From Acidobacteriota bacterium (GTDB taxonomy: Bacteria > Acidobacteriota > Vicinamibacteria > Fen-336), in contig QHVJ01000113.1 of assembly GCA_003222275.1 (NCBI GenBank), positions 1 through 49,977 of the forward strand: a stretch of DNA of 49,977 bases. The letters are read 5' to 3'. Position numbers and translations under genes: made by a program. The stretch's first letter is position 1, and every line of letters starts with the position of its first letter. Shown piece after piece: positions 24,961 to 33,900 of the stretch. The notes below the pieces were generated by a model. The model was not told where the DNA came from. It made no database searches and saw only the letters and a program-made list of their open reading frames with translations.

Positions 24961-26628
24961 ATGGCGGCGAAGACGTACGACGTGATCGTCATCGGGACGG
25001 GCGCCGGCGGCGGCATGGCCATCAAGACGCTATGCGAAGCGGGCCTCACCGTCTGCGCCCTCAACTCCGGACGCCGGCTCGATCCCGCGAAGGACTTCCG
25101 CAACCACCGGCAGCCGTACGACATGGTCTACCGCGGGTTCGGCGATCCCCGCAAGCGCGACCGCTACTACCACATCGAGAACGAGTACACCGACGGCCTC
25201 TGGGAGCACGGCATCTCCTACACCACGGCGCCGGGTACGAGCTGGGAGTGGCCGCGCTGCCACGCCGTCGGCGGCAAGACCAATTTCTGGGGCCGCTCCG
25301 CCGCGCGGATGGGGGACATCGACTTCAAGACCGCGACCGTCGACGGCGGCCATGACGTGGACTGGCCGGTCTCCTACGACGAGATCGCGCCCTACTACAG
25401 CCGCGTCGAGCGCATGATCGGCGTGGCGAGCACCGTGCAGGGCCGCCCGAGCAACCCCGACGGCGAGTACCTGCCGCCGATGAAGCTGCGCTGCCTCGAC
25501 CACATCCTCGCGCGCGGCTGCGGTTCGCTCGGCATTCCCTACCTGCCCGACCGGCTGGCCCAGCTCACCGTCGCCCACCAGGGCCATCCGCCGTGCCACT
25601 ACTGCGGAAACTGCACGGAAGGCTGCGACACGGGCTCCTTCTTCTCGACGCCCTGGTTCTTCCTGCCCCTCGCCGAGAAGACCGGCAAGCTGGAGCTGCG
25701 CACCAATGCCGTCGTGAGGAGCATCCTCGGGAACGAAGACGGCCGGGCGAAGGGCGTGGCCTACGTCGATCGGGAGACGAAGCAGGAGGTGGAAATCTAC
25801 GCCCGGGCGGTGGTAGTGGCCGCTTCCTGCGTCGAGTCCGCCCGGATCCTCCTGAACTCGACGTCCCGGCAGTGGCCGAACGGCCTCGGCAACTCCAGCG
25901 GCCAGGCGGGACGCAACCTCTGCGATCACCTCTACGGCACGACCGGGTACGGCTATCTGCCGCAGCTGCTCGGCCAGCCGTCGTTCCCGGACAACGTATC
26001 GGCGAGCCAGGTGGTGTGGATGCCGCGCTGGCAGAACCTGCGCCGCCCCCGGGAGGAGAAGTTCATCCGCGGATACTCGATCTATCCCACCGGCGGCTGC
26101 GGCGAGTTCCCGTGGTATCACGACCAGATCGAAGGGTTCGGGAGCCAGCTCAAGCGCGACATCAAGCGTCACTACCCGACGCCCGTGTCGTTCTACTGCC
26201 AGATCCCATCCCTGCCGAGCGCGACCAACTACGTCGACATCGATCCCGAGGTCAAGGACCAATACGGTATCCCCGTCGTCCGCGTCCACTTCCAGTGGGG
26301 CCCCAACGAGCTGCTCATGTGGGAGCACGCGAAGCAGGCGACGGCGGCCGTCATCCGCAGCGCGGGCGGTCAAGGGTGGGGCGCGGGGAAGGAGCCGTAC
26401 ACGCCGGGCTGGAGCCTGCACGAGACCGGCACCCTGCGCATGGGGAACGACCCGCGCCGGTTCGTCACCAGCCGGTTCGGGCAGACCCACGACGTGAGCA
26501 ACGTCTTCGTGTGCGACGCGAGCGTCTTCCTCGGCTGCACGGACAAGACGACGACGCTGTCGATCCTGGCCTTCGCGCTGCGCACGAGCGAGTACCTGGT
26601 GGAGCAGCGCCGCAGGGGCGAGATCTGA
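24961..26628 (+). CDS. GMC-family FAD sugar dehydrogenase with Fe-S motif
   Basis: A 555-residue GMC oxidoreductase. The FAD motif is VIVIGTGAGGGMAIKTL (about residues 8-24). HAVGGKTNFWGRSAARMGDI (about 101-120) is the GMC flavin-binding signature, and HETGTLRMGNDP with DASVFLGCTDKTTTLSI near the end supply the active-site His/Asn region. Cys212, 215, 218 and 222 (CHYCGNCTEGC) resemble the cysteine cluster that holds an Fe-S centre in FAD glucose dehydrogenases. It has no signal of its own and should be exported with the Tat small subunit. A glucoside 3-dehydrogenase-like reaction is a reasonable guess. It ends the operon one base from the converging CRTAC1 gene. Confidence 0.87.
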   Translation: MAAKTYDVIVIGTGAGGGMAIKTLCEAGLTVCALNSGRRLDPAKDFRNHRQPYDMVYRGFGDPRKRDRYYHIENEYTDGLWEHGISYTTAPGTSWEWPRCHAVGGKTNFWGRSAARMGDIDFKTATVDGGHDVDWPVSYDEIAPYYSRVERMIGVASTVQGRPSNPDGEYLPPMKLRCLDHILARGCGSLGIPYLPDRLAQLTVAHQGHPPCHYCGNCTEGCDTGSFFSTPWFFLPLAEKTGKLELRTNAVVRSILGNEDGRAKGVAYVDRETKQEVEIYARAVVVAASCVESARILLNSTSRQWPNGLGNSSGQAGRNLCDHLYGTTGYGYLPQLLGQPSFPDNVSASQVVWMPRWQNLRRPREEKFIRGYSIYPTGGCGEFPWYHDQIEGFGSQLKRDIKRHYPTPVSFYCQIPSLPSATNYVDIDPEVKDQYGIPVVRVHFQWGPNELLMWEHAKQATAAVIRSAGGQGWGAGKEPYTPGWSLHETGTLRMGNDPRRFVTSRFGQTHDVSNVFVCDASVFLGCTDKTTTLSILAFALRTSEYLVEQRRRGEI

Positions 26629-26629
26629 C

Positions 26630-28471
26630 CTACGGGCCCGGGCCGAGCAACCCTCGCGCCTGGTTGATGACGACGGTCGAGTCGACAACGGGCACGTCGT
26701 AGCTGAGGGTGGGTCCGTTGGCCCAGTGGACTTCCAGTCGGTCCACTCGGGTGGCTGGACCCAGGCCAAAGTGCACGCGCAGATCGGACTGCGAGATCTG
26801 GCTGCGGCCGCTCGCGACCTCGCCGCGCATGCGCAGGCCGCCCGCGGTGCAGTAGACGACCGAACCGATGGCGTCGCGCGGGCACTTGCGCGCGGGGTCA
26901 CCGACGAGGCGCACGGTGAGCCAGTGGCCGGCGCGGTGGCCTCCGTCGTTGCGCAGGAGCGCCGGCGCCTCGTCGATGTCGTTGATCAGCACGTCCACGT
27001 CCCCGTCGTTGTCGATGTCGCCCACCGCCAGCCCCCGGCTCGGCCACGCGACGGCCATCGCCGGCCCGGCGGACCCGCCGACCTCCACGAAGCGGCCCTT
27101 CACGTTGCGGAACAGCAGCGGCCGCTGCCGGTAGGACGTGTTCCAGTCGAACCGGTCGACGAGCGGATACACGTGCCCGTTGGCCACGAACAGGTCGAGG
27201 CGCCCGTCGTTGTCGTAATCGAGGAACGACGTGCCCCAGCCGAGAAACGGCACGCTGGGACGGCCAATCCCGGCGGCAAAGCTCACGTCGGAGAACAGCC
27301 CGCTCCCGTCGTTGTGGTACAGCACGTTCGAATCGTCCGCGAAGTTCGTGACGTGGATGTCGTCGCGGCCGTCGTTGTCGTAATCGCCGATCGCCACGCC
27401 CATGTGGGCCTGCTCGCGGCCCGTCTCGTCGAGGGCGGCCCCCGACGTGTAGCTGACGTCCTTGAACGTACCGTCGCCCTGGTTGCGATAGAGGTAGTTC
27501 GGCGTGGAGTCGTTGGCGACGAACAGGTCGAGCCGGCCGTCGTCGTCGAAGTCGAAGAACGCCACCCCGAAGCCGTAGAAGCCGGCGGCGTCGGCCACGC
27601 CGGCCCGCGCGCTGACGTCGGTGAACGTGCCGTCGCCGTTGTTGTGGAAGAGGTGATCGGGTGCGCCCTTGAGCCCACGCGGGCCGCACATGACGGGTTG
27701 GCCCCGGTACTCGCAGTACCGCATGCCTGGCGTATACGCCGCACCCATGCCCCGCTGATCGGAGGCGGGGCTGGGGGCGGGTCCTCCGTCCGGGTGAACA
27801 GCGCCCGGACCGGGCGGCGCGGGCGGTAGGTGAGCCAGGTCGAGGTTGATGTAGCCGGCCACGAACAGATCCAGCTTCCCGTCGCCGTCGTAATCCCCGA
27901 AGGCGCAGCCGGTGGACCAGCCGTCGACGGCGACGCCCGCGCTCTCGGCCACGTCGGTGAAGGTACCCTGCCCGGTGTTGCGGTAGAGCCGGTTGCGGCC
28001 GAAATTGGTGACGTACAGGTCGGGCCAGCCGTCGTTGTCGAAGTCGCCCTCGCACACGCCTTGGCCCCAGCGCCCGTTTGCCACCCCCGCCGCCGCGGTC
28101 ACGTCGGTGAACGTGCCGTCGTGATTGTTGTGGAAGAGCGCGGCCGAGGGCGCCGGTTCACGGCCGGCCAGCGCGGCCCAGGTCGATCCGTTCACGAGGT
28201 AGACGTCGAGCCAGCCGTCGTTGTCGTAATCCCAGAGCGCGACGCCGGAGCCGGTCGCCTCGATGATGTAGTTCTTCGCGATGTCACCCGACACATGCCG
28301 AAAGGACGCAAGGCCCGCGGCTCGCGTTACGTCGACGAAACTTACGCCCGGGGCGGCATCCGCCGAAGGCGCCGGCGCGGCGATGGTCGGAGGCAGGGGC
28401 CGCGGCGCGGTGAGCAGCAGGAGCAGCGGCGCTGCCCAGAGCGCGTGTCGCAGGCGTGGGTTCAAGGACAA
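26630..28471 (-). CDS. CRTAC1-like FG-GAP/VCBS repeat protein with ASPIC/UnbV domain
   Basis: A 613-residue exported protein. Seven calcium-binding-like repeats are visible (DYDNDGWLDVYLVNGS, DFDNDGWPDLYVTNFG, DYDGDGKLDLFVAGYI, DFDDDGRLDLFVANDS, DYDNDGRDDIHVTNFA, DYDNDGRLDLFVANGH, DIDNDGDVDVLINDID), forming an integrin-like propeller. HWLTVRLVGDP to FGLGPATRVDRLEVHWANG is the ASPIC/UnbV domain. The start is uncertain: TTG at 28471 gives a signal peptide (RLRHALWAAPLLLLLTAP) and lies 10 bases after the TPR stop, but there is no ribosome site. It probably binds polysaccharide or protein at the cell surface. It is third in the LacI-TPR-CRTAC1 operon. Confidence 0.82.
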   Translation of the reverse strand: MSLNPRLRHALWAAPLLLLLTAPRPLPPTIAAPAPSADAAPGVSFVDVTRAAGLASFRHVSGDIAKNYIIEATGSGVALWDYDNDGWLDVYLVNGSTWAALAGREPAPSAALFHNNHDGTFTDVTAAAGVANGRWGQGVCEGDFDNDGWPDLYVTNFGRNRLYRNTGQGTFTDVAESAGVAVDGWSTGCAFGDYDGDGKLDLFVAGYINLDLAHLPPAPPGPGAVHPDGGPAPSPASDQRGMGAAYTPGMRYCEYRGQPVMCGPRGLKGAPDHLFHNNGDGTFTDVSARAGVADAAGFYGFGVAFFDFDDDGRLDLFVANDSTPNYLYRNQGDGTFKDVSYTSGAALDETGREQAHMGVAIGDYDNDGRDDIHVTNFADDSNVLYHNDGSGLFSDVSFAAGIGRPSVPFLGWGTSFLDYDNDGRLDLFVANGHVYPLVDRFDWNTSYRQRPLLFRNVKGRFVEVGGSAGPAMAVAWPSRGLAVGDIDNDGDVDVLINDIDEAPALLRNDGGHRAGHWLTVRLVGDPARKCPRDAIGSVVYCTAGGLRMRGEVASGRSQISQSDLRVHFGLGPATRVDRLEVHWANGPTLSYDVPVVDSTVVINQARGLLGPGP

Positions 28472-28481
28472 CGGGGCTTGG

Positions 28482-29462
28482 CTAGGGCTTGTCCGGTGGG
28501 GGCGGCGGCTCGGCCTGCTTCCGTTGGCCGAGAGGGTCGCTCGATTGCATCGCGTCCACGGCCTCCGCGGCCTGGCCCTGGACGAGCTTCTGCACGCGCG
28601 CGAACGTCGCCTCCGCCTCCGGCGTGCGCCCGACGAGCCGATACGCGCGGCCGAGCAGGTACTGGGCCTGCAGCATCCGCGGCTCGAGCTTCGCGGCCGT
28701 CTCGAGCTCCGGGATGGCCGCGGCCGCCTGGCCGGATTGGAGGAGCGCGTGGCCGAGCGCCAACCGCGCGGGGGCCGAGGTCGGATCGAGACGAAGCGCT
28801 TCCCGGAAGCTCTGGATGGCCGGCGCATACTCCTGCCGGTAGGAACGGCAGACTCCGATGCCGTAGAGCACGTCGTAGTTCTGGGGCGCGAGCTCGGCCG
28901 CCCGCCCGTAGTAGGCGAGCGCATCCTCGAATCGTGATTGGTGGCGCGTCATGTCGCCGAGCGCGATCAGCGCGTCGACCGAAGCAGGGGCGGCGTCGAG
29001 GACCGCCTTGTATTCGGCTTCCGCTTCGGCCGGACGCTCCTGCGCGACGTGGAGGTCGCCCCGAAGCTGATGCGCGCGGGGAGACTCCGGAGCTTGGGCG
29101 AAGAGCCGGTCGTATTCGCCCTCGGCGAGCACGCCGCCCAGGATCGTCAGGTAATAGAGAGCGTCGGTGTTCCGGGGTTGCAAGGCGAGTACTCCGCGAA
29201 ATGCCTGGTAAGCGTTCTCGAAGTGCCCCAGCGCGGCTTCCGCTCTTGCCATCACGAGACGCGCGCTCGTGTCGCGAGGCAGCGCCTTCAGCCGTTGGCG
29301 GGCGAGAACGATGGCTTGCGGATAGTCGCCGCGATCGAAGGCCCGCGCGGCGGCCGAGGCCTCGGGCGGTGGGGTCGTCCTCACGGGCGTCGCGGCGAAC
29401 GTGACGGGCGCGAGGAGCCCGGCGATCACCAGTGCCGCCGGCGGCACCTGCCACCTTCTCAT
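28482..29462 (-). CDS. Exported TPR protein
   Basis: A 326-residue protein with signal peptide (MRRWQVPPAALVIAGLLAPV) and about seven tetratricopeptide repeats. Clear units are FDRGDYPQAIVLARQRLKAL, LGHFENAYQAFRGVLALQP, EDALAYYGRAAELAPQN and YAPAIQSFREALRLDP. The tail is proline-rich. TPR proteins hold partners together; here the partners may be the CRTAC1 protein and TonB receptor. ATG at 29462 overlaps the LacI gene stop (ATGA), so the regulator and this protein are translated as a coupled pair. No catalytic motif is visible. Confidence 0.85.
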   Translation of the reverse strand: MRRWQVPPAALVIAGLLAPVTFAATPVRTTPPPEASAAARAFDRGDYPQAIVLARQRLKALPRDTSARLVMARAEAALGHFENAYQAFRGVLALQPRNTDALYYLTILGGVLAEGEYDRLFAQAPESPRAHQLRGDLHVAQERPAEAEAEYKAVLDAAPASVDALIALGDMTRHQSRFEDALAYYGRAAELAPQNYDVLYGIGVCRSYRQEYAPAIQSFREALRLDPTSAPARLALGHALLQSGQAAAAIPELETAAKLEPRMLQAQYLLGRAYRLVGRTPEAEATFARVQKLVQGQAAEAVDAMQSSDPLGQRKQAEPPPPPDKP

Positions 29463-30634
29463 CGGATCTCGTCCGCGAACGTCGCGATGGAGCCGTGGCG
29501 CGCGGTCCCCGCCTCGGAACGCCGGGCGCCGCCGCCGTCCACTTCCGTCGTGTCCGATCGCATCCTCTCCAGGAAGAGCTTCAGGTTGCTCCTCATGACG
29601 ACGTGCGGCGACAGCCTGTTCACCGCCGGCGGCGTCACGCCTTCCACCAGGAACTTGTAGATCGCCTGGAAAGCGATCTGGCCCTGGACCCAGGGGCGCT
29701 GATAGATGGTAGCGGAGATCCTGCCGGACTCGATCAGGGGCGCGAGGGCCGGGAACAGATCCGTCGTGATGATCGTGACGCTTCCACCCAACCCCTGATC
29801 GTCCAGGGCCCTCATCACCGGGATCGAGTTGGCCGTGCTGACATACACGCCGGCGAGGTCCGGGGTGGTCGCCAGCACCTGCCGGCATTTCTCGTAGGCC
29901 TCGTTTTCGTCGTCGTGCGCCTCTACAACCGCGGCGATGCCCAGGCTCGGCCACCGCTCCGCGATCTCCTTCCGGAACCCGTCCAGCTTCTGCAGGTGAT
30001 CGACGGTGCTGAGCTGACCGGTCACGACGACGACGCGGCCTTCTCCGCCCAGGAAACGCCCCATCAGCTCTCCCACCAGGGAGCCGCTCGTCGCGGAATC
30101 GACAGAGACGGTGGCAAGGTGCTCGATGCCTGGCGCATCGGTGTTCACGCAGACGACGGGGATGCCGCGCCCGACTGCCCTGCGCATGAGCGGGGCCAGG
30201 CTCTCCGGGCGCCCCGGCGCGATGACCAGACCGTCGATGTTGTCGTCGAGCGCGGCCTCCAGGGCCTCGATCTCCCCCTCGCCCAGGCGCGGATAGGATC
30301 GGTGAACGACCCTCACGCCGTTGGATTCGAACGACCGGGCGACGTCCTGGATTCCGTCCCGCACGAGGTCGAAGAAGGAGGCAATCTCTTTCGGGAGATT
30401 GACTCCCACGCGCCACTGCTTCCGCGACGACAGGAAGCGGGCCGCGAGGTTGGGCCGGTAACCAACGCGCTCGGCCAGCTCGAGGACCTTGGCCCTCGTC
30501 GTCTGGTTGATGCCCGGCCGGTCGTGCAGCGCCCGGTCGACGGTCCCGATGGAGATGCCGAGGGTCTGCGCGATCTCCCGGATGCCCGGTGGCTTCGTGC
30601 GCTTTCGCGCTTCGGTCTTCCTCCGGCGACGCAA
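29459..30634 (-). CDS. LacI-family transcriptional regulator
   Basis: A 391-residue repressor. The helix-turn-helix and hinge are GIREIAQTLGISIGTVDRAL and AERVGYRPNLAARFLSS (about residues 14-70). A ribose-binding-protein-like ligand domain follows (VGVNLPKEIASFFDLVRDGI onward). A 30-residue tail after the domain is not typical. The start is TTG at 30634, placed 7 bases after AGAGGAGA; no ATG or GTG in frame is better. It likely represses its own operon and the TonB receptor gene through three sites in the upstream region (30714-30900). Unlike most LacI genes, it is in one operon with exported proteins. Confidence 0.88.
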   Translation of the reverse strand: MRRRRKTEARKRTKPPGIREIAQTLGISIGTVDRALHDRPGINQTTRAKVLELAERVGYRPNLAARFLSSRKQWRVGVNLPKEIASFFDLVRDGIQDVARSFESNGVRVVHRSYPRLGEGEIEALEAALDDNIDGLVIAPGRPESLAPLMRRAVGRGIPVVCVNTDAPGIEHLATVSVDSATSGSLVGELMGRFLGGEGRVVVVTGQLSTVDHLQKLDGFRKEIAERWPSLGIAAVVEAHDDENEAYEKCRQVLATTPDLAGVYVSTANSIPVMRALDDQGLGGSVTIITTDLFPALAPLIESGRISATIYQRPWVQGQIAFQAIYKFLVEGVTPPAVNRLSPHVVMRSNLKLFLERMRSDTTEVDGGGARRSEAGTARHGSIATFADEIR

Positions 30635-30703
30635 GGCGGGCTCTCCTCTTACCGCATGCCCTGCCTCACGCCGCCAGCGTCCTCGACCGTCGCATGGAAC
30701 GCC

Positions 30704-30732
30704 ATTATTGCCTCGTGAACGTACACGGTCAA
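30704..30732 (-). promoter_or_regulatory. Promoter of the lacI-TPR-CRTAC1 operon
   Basis: On the minus strand TTGACC (30732-30727) is a five-of-six -35 box and, after a 17-base spacer, AATAAT (30709-30704) is a five-of-six -10 box. The operator O1 lies exactly in the spacer, so binding should block the polymerase. Confidence 0.65.
30714..30727. promoter_or_regulatory. LacI-type operator O1
   Basis: CGTGAACGTACACG is a near-palindrome with central CG, the form of LacI-family operators. It is part of a 15-bp word AACGTACACGGTCAA (30718-30732) that recurs at O2. It sits between the -35 and -10 boxes of the lacI promoter. Confidence 0.65.
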
Positions 30733-30734
30733 GA

Positions 30735-30748
30735 ACGGAACGTATAGA
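30735..30748. promoter_or_regulatory. Weak auxiliary LacI operator O3
   Basis: ACGGAACGTATAGA shares the AACGTA core with O1 and O2. Its centre is 21 bp from the centre of O1, exactly two helical turns. Arms are degenerate, so it can only be a weak site. Confidence 0.3.
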
Positions 30749-30798
30749 AGGGCCGTGGGGCGCCGCGCAATTGCCGGCACTGGCATGCCAGAAACGCC

Positions 30799-30828
30799 TT
30801 GACATCGCCGGCGCCTCGGCACTAGAGT
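30799..30828 (+). promoter_or_regulatory. Candidate upstream promoter of the TonB receptor gene
   Basis: TTGACA (30799-30804) is a perfect -35 box; after 18 bases TAGAGT (30823-30828) matches the -10 consensus at four of six. It lies between O1 and O2, so it would be inside a repression loop. Confidence 0.5.
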
Positions 30829-30861
30829 CTCGGCCCGAACTCATCTACAGGTTTCGAGGTC

Positions 30862-30890
30862 TTGACAATCCCAAGGCTTGCCGTTAACGT
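30862..30890 (+). promoter_or_regulatory. Candidate proximal promoter of the TonB receptor gene
   Basis: TTGACA (30862-30867) is a perfect -35 box. With a 17-base spacer the -10 position holds TAACGT (30885-30890), a poor match that overlaps O2. Either this promoter needs help or the upstream one is used. Confidence 0.4.
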
Positions 30891-30896
30891 ACACGG
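30881..30896. promoter_or_regulatory. LacI-type operator O2
   Basis: CCGTTAACGTACACGG pairs at six of eight positions about a central CG. It contains the same 15-bp word as O1 (here 30886-30900). Its centre is 168 bp from that of O1, 16.0 turns at 10.5 bp per turn. It lies 43 bases before the receptor start codon. Confidence 0.65.
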
Positions 30897-30939
30897 TCAA
30901 ATCAGCCCCTGCCCCCTAGACTCACGAAAGGAGTCCGCG

Positions 30940-33900
30940 ATGCGGAAAGCCGTCGCCCTCCAACTGGCGATCCTCCTCTGCCTGCTCGTCGCACCCAGCG
31001 CTGTACGCGCCCAGAGCTTCAATGGCTCCATCGCCGGCAAGGTGATGGACACGACCGGCGCCGTGGTCGCGAATGCGGACCTGGTGCTCAAGAACGTCGC
31101 CACCGGCGTCGAGCTGCGCCGGAAGTCGACCGATTCGGGCGATTACGCCTTCCGCAACCTCGTTCCCGGGACCTACGAGCTGCGCGCGAATAGCGCGGGG
31201 TTCAAGCCGCACGTCCAGAAGAACGTCGAGGTCAACGTGAACTCCGACGTCAGGCTCGACGTGAGCCTAGGCGTCGGCGGGCAGAGCGAGCAGGTCGAGG
31301 TCGTGGCGGAGACCTCGACGCTCGCCTACGACAGCGGCGCTCACGAAGAAGGCATTTCCCCGGACACGCTGGCCCAGCTCCCGATCCAGTTCTCGACGGG
31401 GCCGCGCGCGGCGGCGGCCTTCGTTCTCCTCATGCCCGGAGTCTCCAGCGGAGGCGGGAACAACCCGTTCGACGCCCGCATCAACGGCGGGATGGAGTCC
31501 GGCGACGAGGCGGTGCTGGACGGCGCGAGCATGCAGCAGGGCTTCATGAGCCAGAGCGGGATGATCTCCATCTTCAAGGACTTCCCGTTCTCCCCGGACA
31601 TGGTCAGCGAGATCAAGGTGGTTTCCTCGAGCTACGAGCCGCAGTACGGGTCCAGCACGTCCGGACAGATCGTGGCCACGACGAAATCCGGGACCGAGCG
31701 GTTCCACGGCTCGGCGTTCGACTACCATCAGCGCGATGGCTTGAACGCCAAGCAGTGGGGCGCCACCGACAAGTCGCTGCTCAGAAAGAACAACTTCGGC
31801 GCCAACCTCGGCGGCCCGGCCAAAATGCCCGGTCTGTGGTCGAACAGCGTCAAGACCTACTTCTACGTGAACTTCGAGGGCTTCCGGCAGACGGGCGGCG
31901 TCAACCGCCCGACGCTGTCCATCCCCTCGGCGAAAGAGAGGAACGGGGACTTCAGCGACTGGCGCGATGCGAGCGGGAACCTGATCCCGATCTACGATCC
32001 CGCCACCACGCGGATCGTGAACGGGGTCGTCGTCCGCGATCCCTTCGTCGGCAACATCATCCCCGCCAACCGCATCAGCCCGATCGCCAGGCAGTTCCTC
32101 CAGTACCTGCCCGCGACCACCAGCGATGGTCCGCTCAACAACTATCTGGTGCCGACCGCGATCCCGGACACGATCCTGGCCGACAGCAACTACTACTTCG
32201 GCCGGTTCGATACGTACATCGGGCAGAACGACCACCTCGCGATCTCCCTCTGGCACCAGCGCGCTCCGGCGAAGTTCTTCTCGTCTCTGCCCCACGAGCT
32301 GGCCAACGAGACGCTGTCCGACCCGCAGAACTCGTGGGTCAACCGCGCGAACTGGGACCACACCTTCGGGCCGAACCTGCTGAACCACTTCGCGTTCGGC
32401 TACCTGAACCGCAACGAGGGCTACGGCTGCGTCAACGCCGACGCCGTCGACAAGCTCCCCAAGATCTCGGGCGTGGCCAGCCACAACACCGGGCCGGCCA
32501 TCGGTTTCAGCGACGGCTTCGTAGCCTGGGGATGCAACGCCGGCATCCCCGCCGGCAACATCACCACCCGGCCGACCTACATCGCCAACGACCTCATGAC
32601 CTGGATCCGTGGCAGCCACACGATCAAGGGCGGCTTCGAATACCGCAACATCGGAGGGAACATCCATTCCAACGGCAACGAGTCGGGCAGCTTCGGCTTC
32701 GGCCGCGGCGCCACCGGTCTGCTCGGCGTCAACAGTGGCAGCCCGATCGCCAGCTTCCTGCTCGGCGCCGTGGACAACGGCAACGCGACGTTCCTGTCGG
32801 TGAGCAACGCGTATCCGCGGCAGGCCGCCTACATCCTCCACCTCGGCGACACCTGGAAGGCGACGAGCAAGCTGACCTTGAACTACGGCCTGCGGTGGGA
32901 CTACTACACGCCGTCGAAGGAGAAGTACAACGTCTTCTCGTTCTTCGATCCCAACGGGGCCAACCCCGGGGCCGGGGGACGTCCAGGCCGCCTCGCTTTC
33001 GCCGGGACCGGATACGGGGCCGCCAGCTACGGCGCGGACTATCCGGAGAAGCCGTACAAGAAGGCCTTCGCACCCCGTCTGGGCGTAGCGTACGCTTTCA
33101 ACCCCAAGACGCTCGTCCGCGCCGGCTGGGGGATCTTCTACGACCGCGCGTTCTACCCAGGCTGGGGCGGCGGAATCAGGCAGGACGGCTTCAGCAGCAC
33201 CCCGTCGTTCAGCAGCACGCTCGGCGGCCTGGAGCCCGCGTTCTTCCTGCAAGACGGCTTCCGCCAGGACTTCACACGGCCGCCGTTCATCCAGTCCGGC
33301 TTCCTCAACGGCCAGAGTGCACCTTATTACCGGACGCTCGACGCCAACGAGCGGCCCCGCTCGCATCAATGGAACCTCACCCTGGACCGCGAGATCGCGA
33401 AGGGCTTCATGGTGGGCGCCGCCTACGTGGGCAACCGGAGCACGCACCTGCCTTCCAACAACGACCCCCTGAACGCGCTCGACCCCAAGCTGCTTTCGCG
33501 GGGGAACCAGCTCTACGACGAGTTCCAGCCGGGACAGGCGTCTCTGCACGGCGTGCCGGTACCCTACGCCGGCTGGGTGGATCAGATGACCGGCTGCGCG
33601 CCGTCGCTTGCGCAGGCCCTGCTGCCCTACCCGCAGTACTGCGGCAGCCTGCAGGGGGCCAACGAGAACCACGGCACGTCCATCTACCATTCGCTCCAGG
33701 CCAAGGTCGAGAAGCGATTCTCGGCCGGGACGTTCTTCCTCGTGTCCTACACGTGGGCGAAGCTGATCACCAGCGGGACCGACAACATCCAGCGCGAATC
33801 GGTCACCTGGAGCGGGGCCAGCGGCGTCATCTCGCCCTTCGAGCAGAGTCGCAACCGCGCTCTGGCCGCGGACGACATCACCCACATCCTGTCGGCGGCG

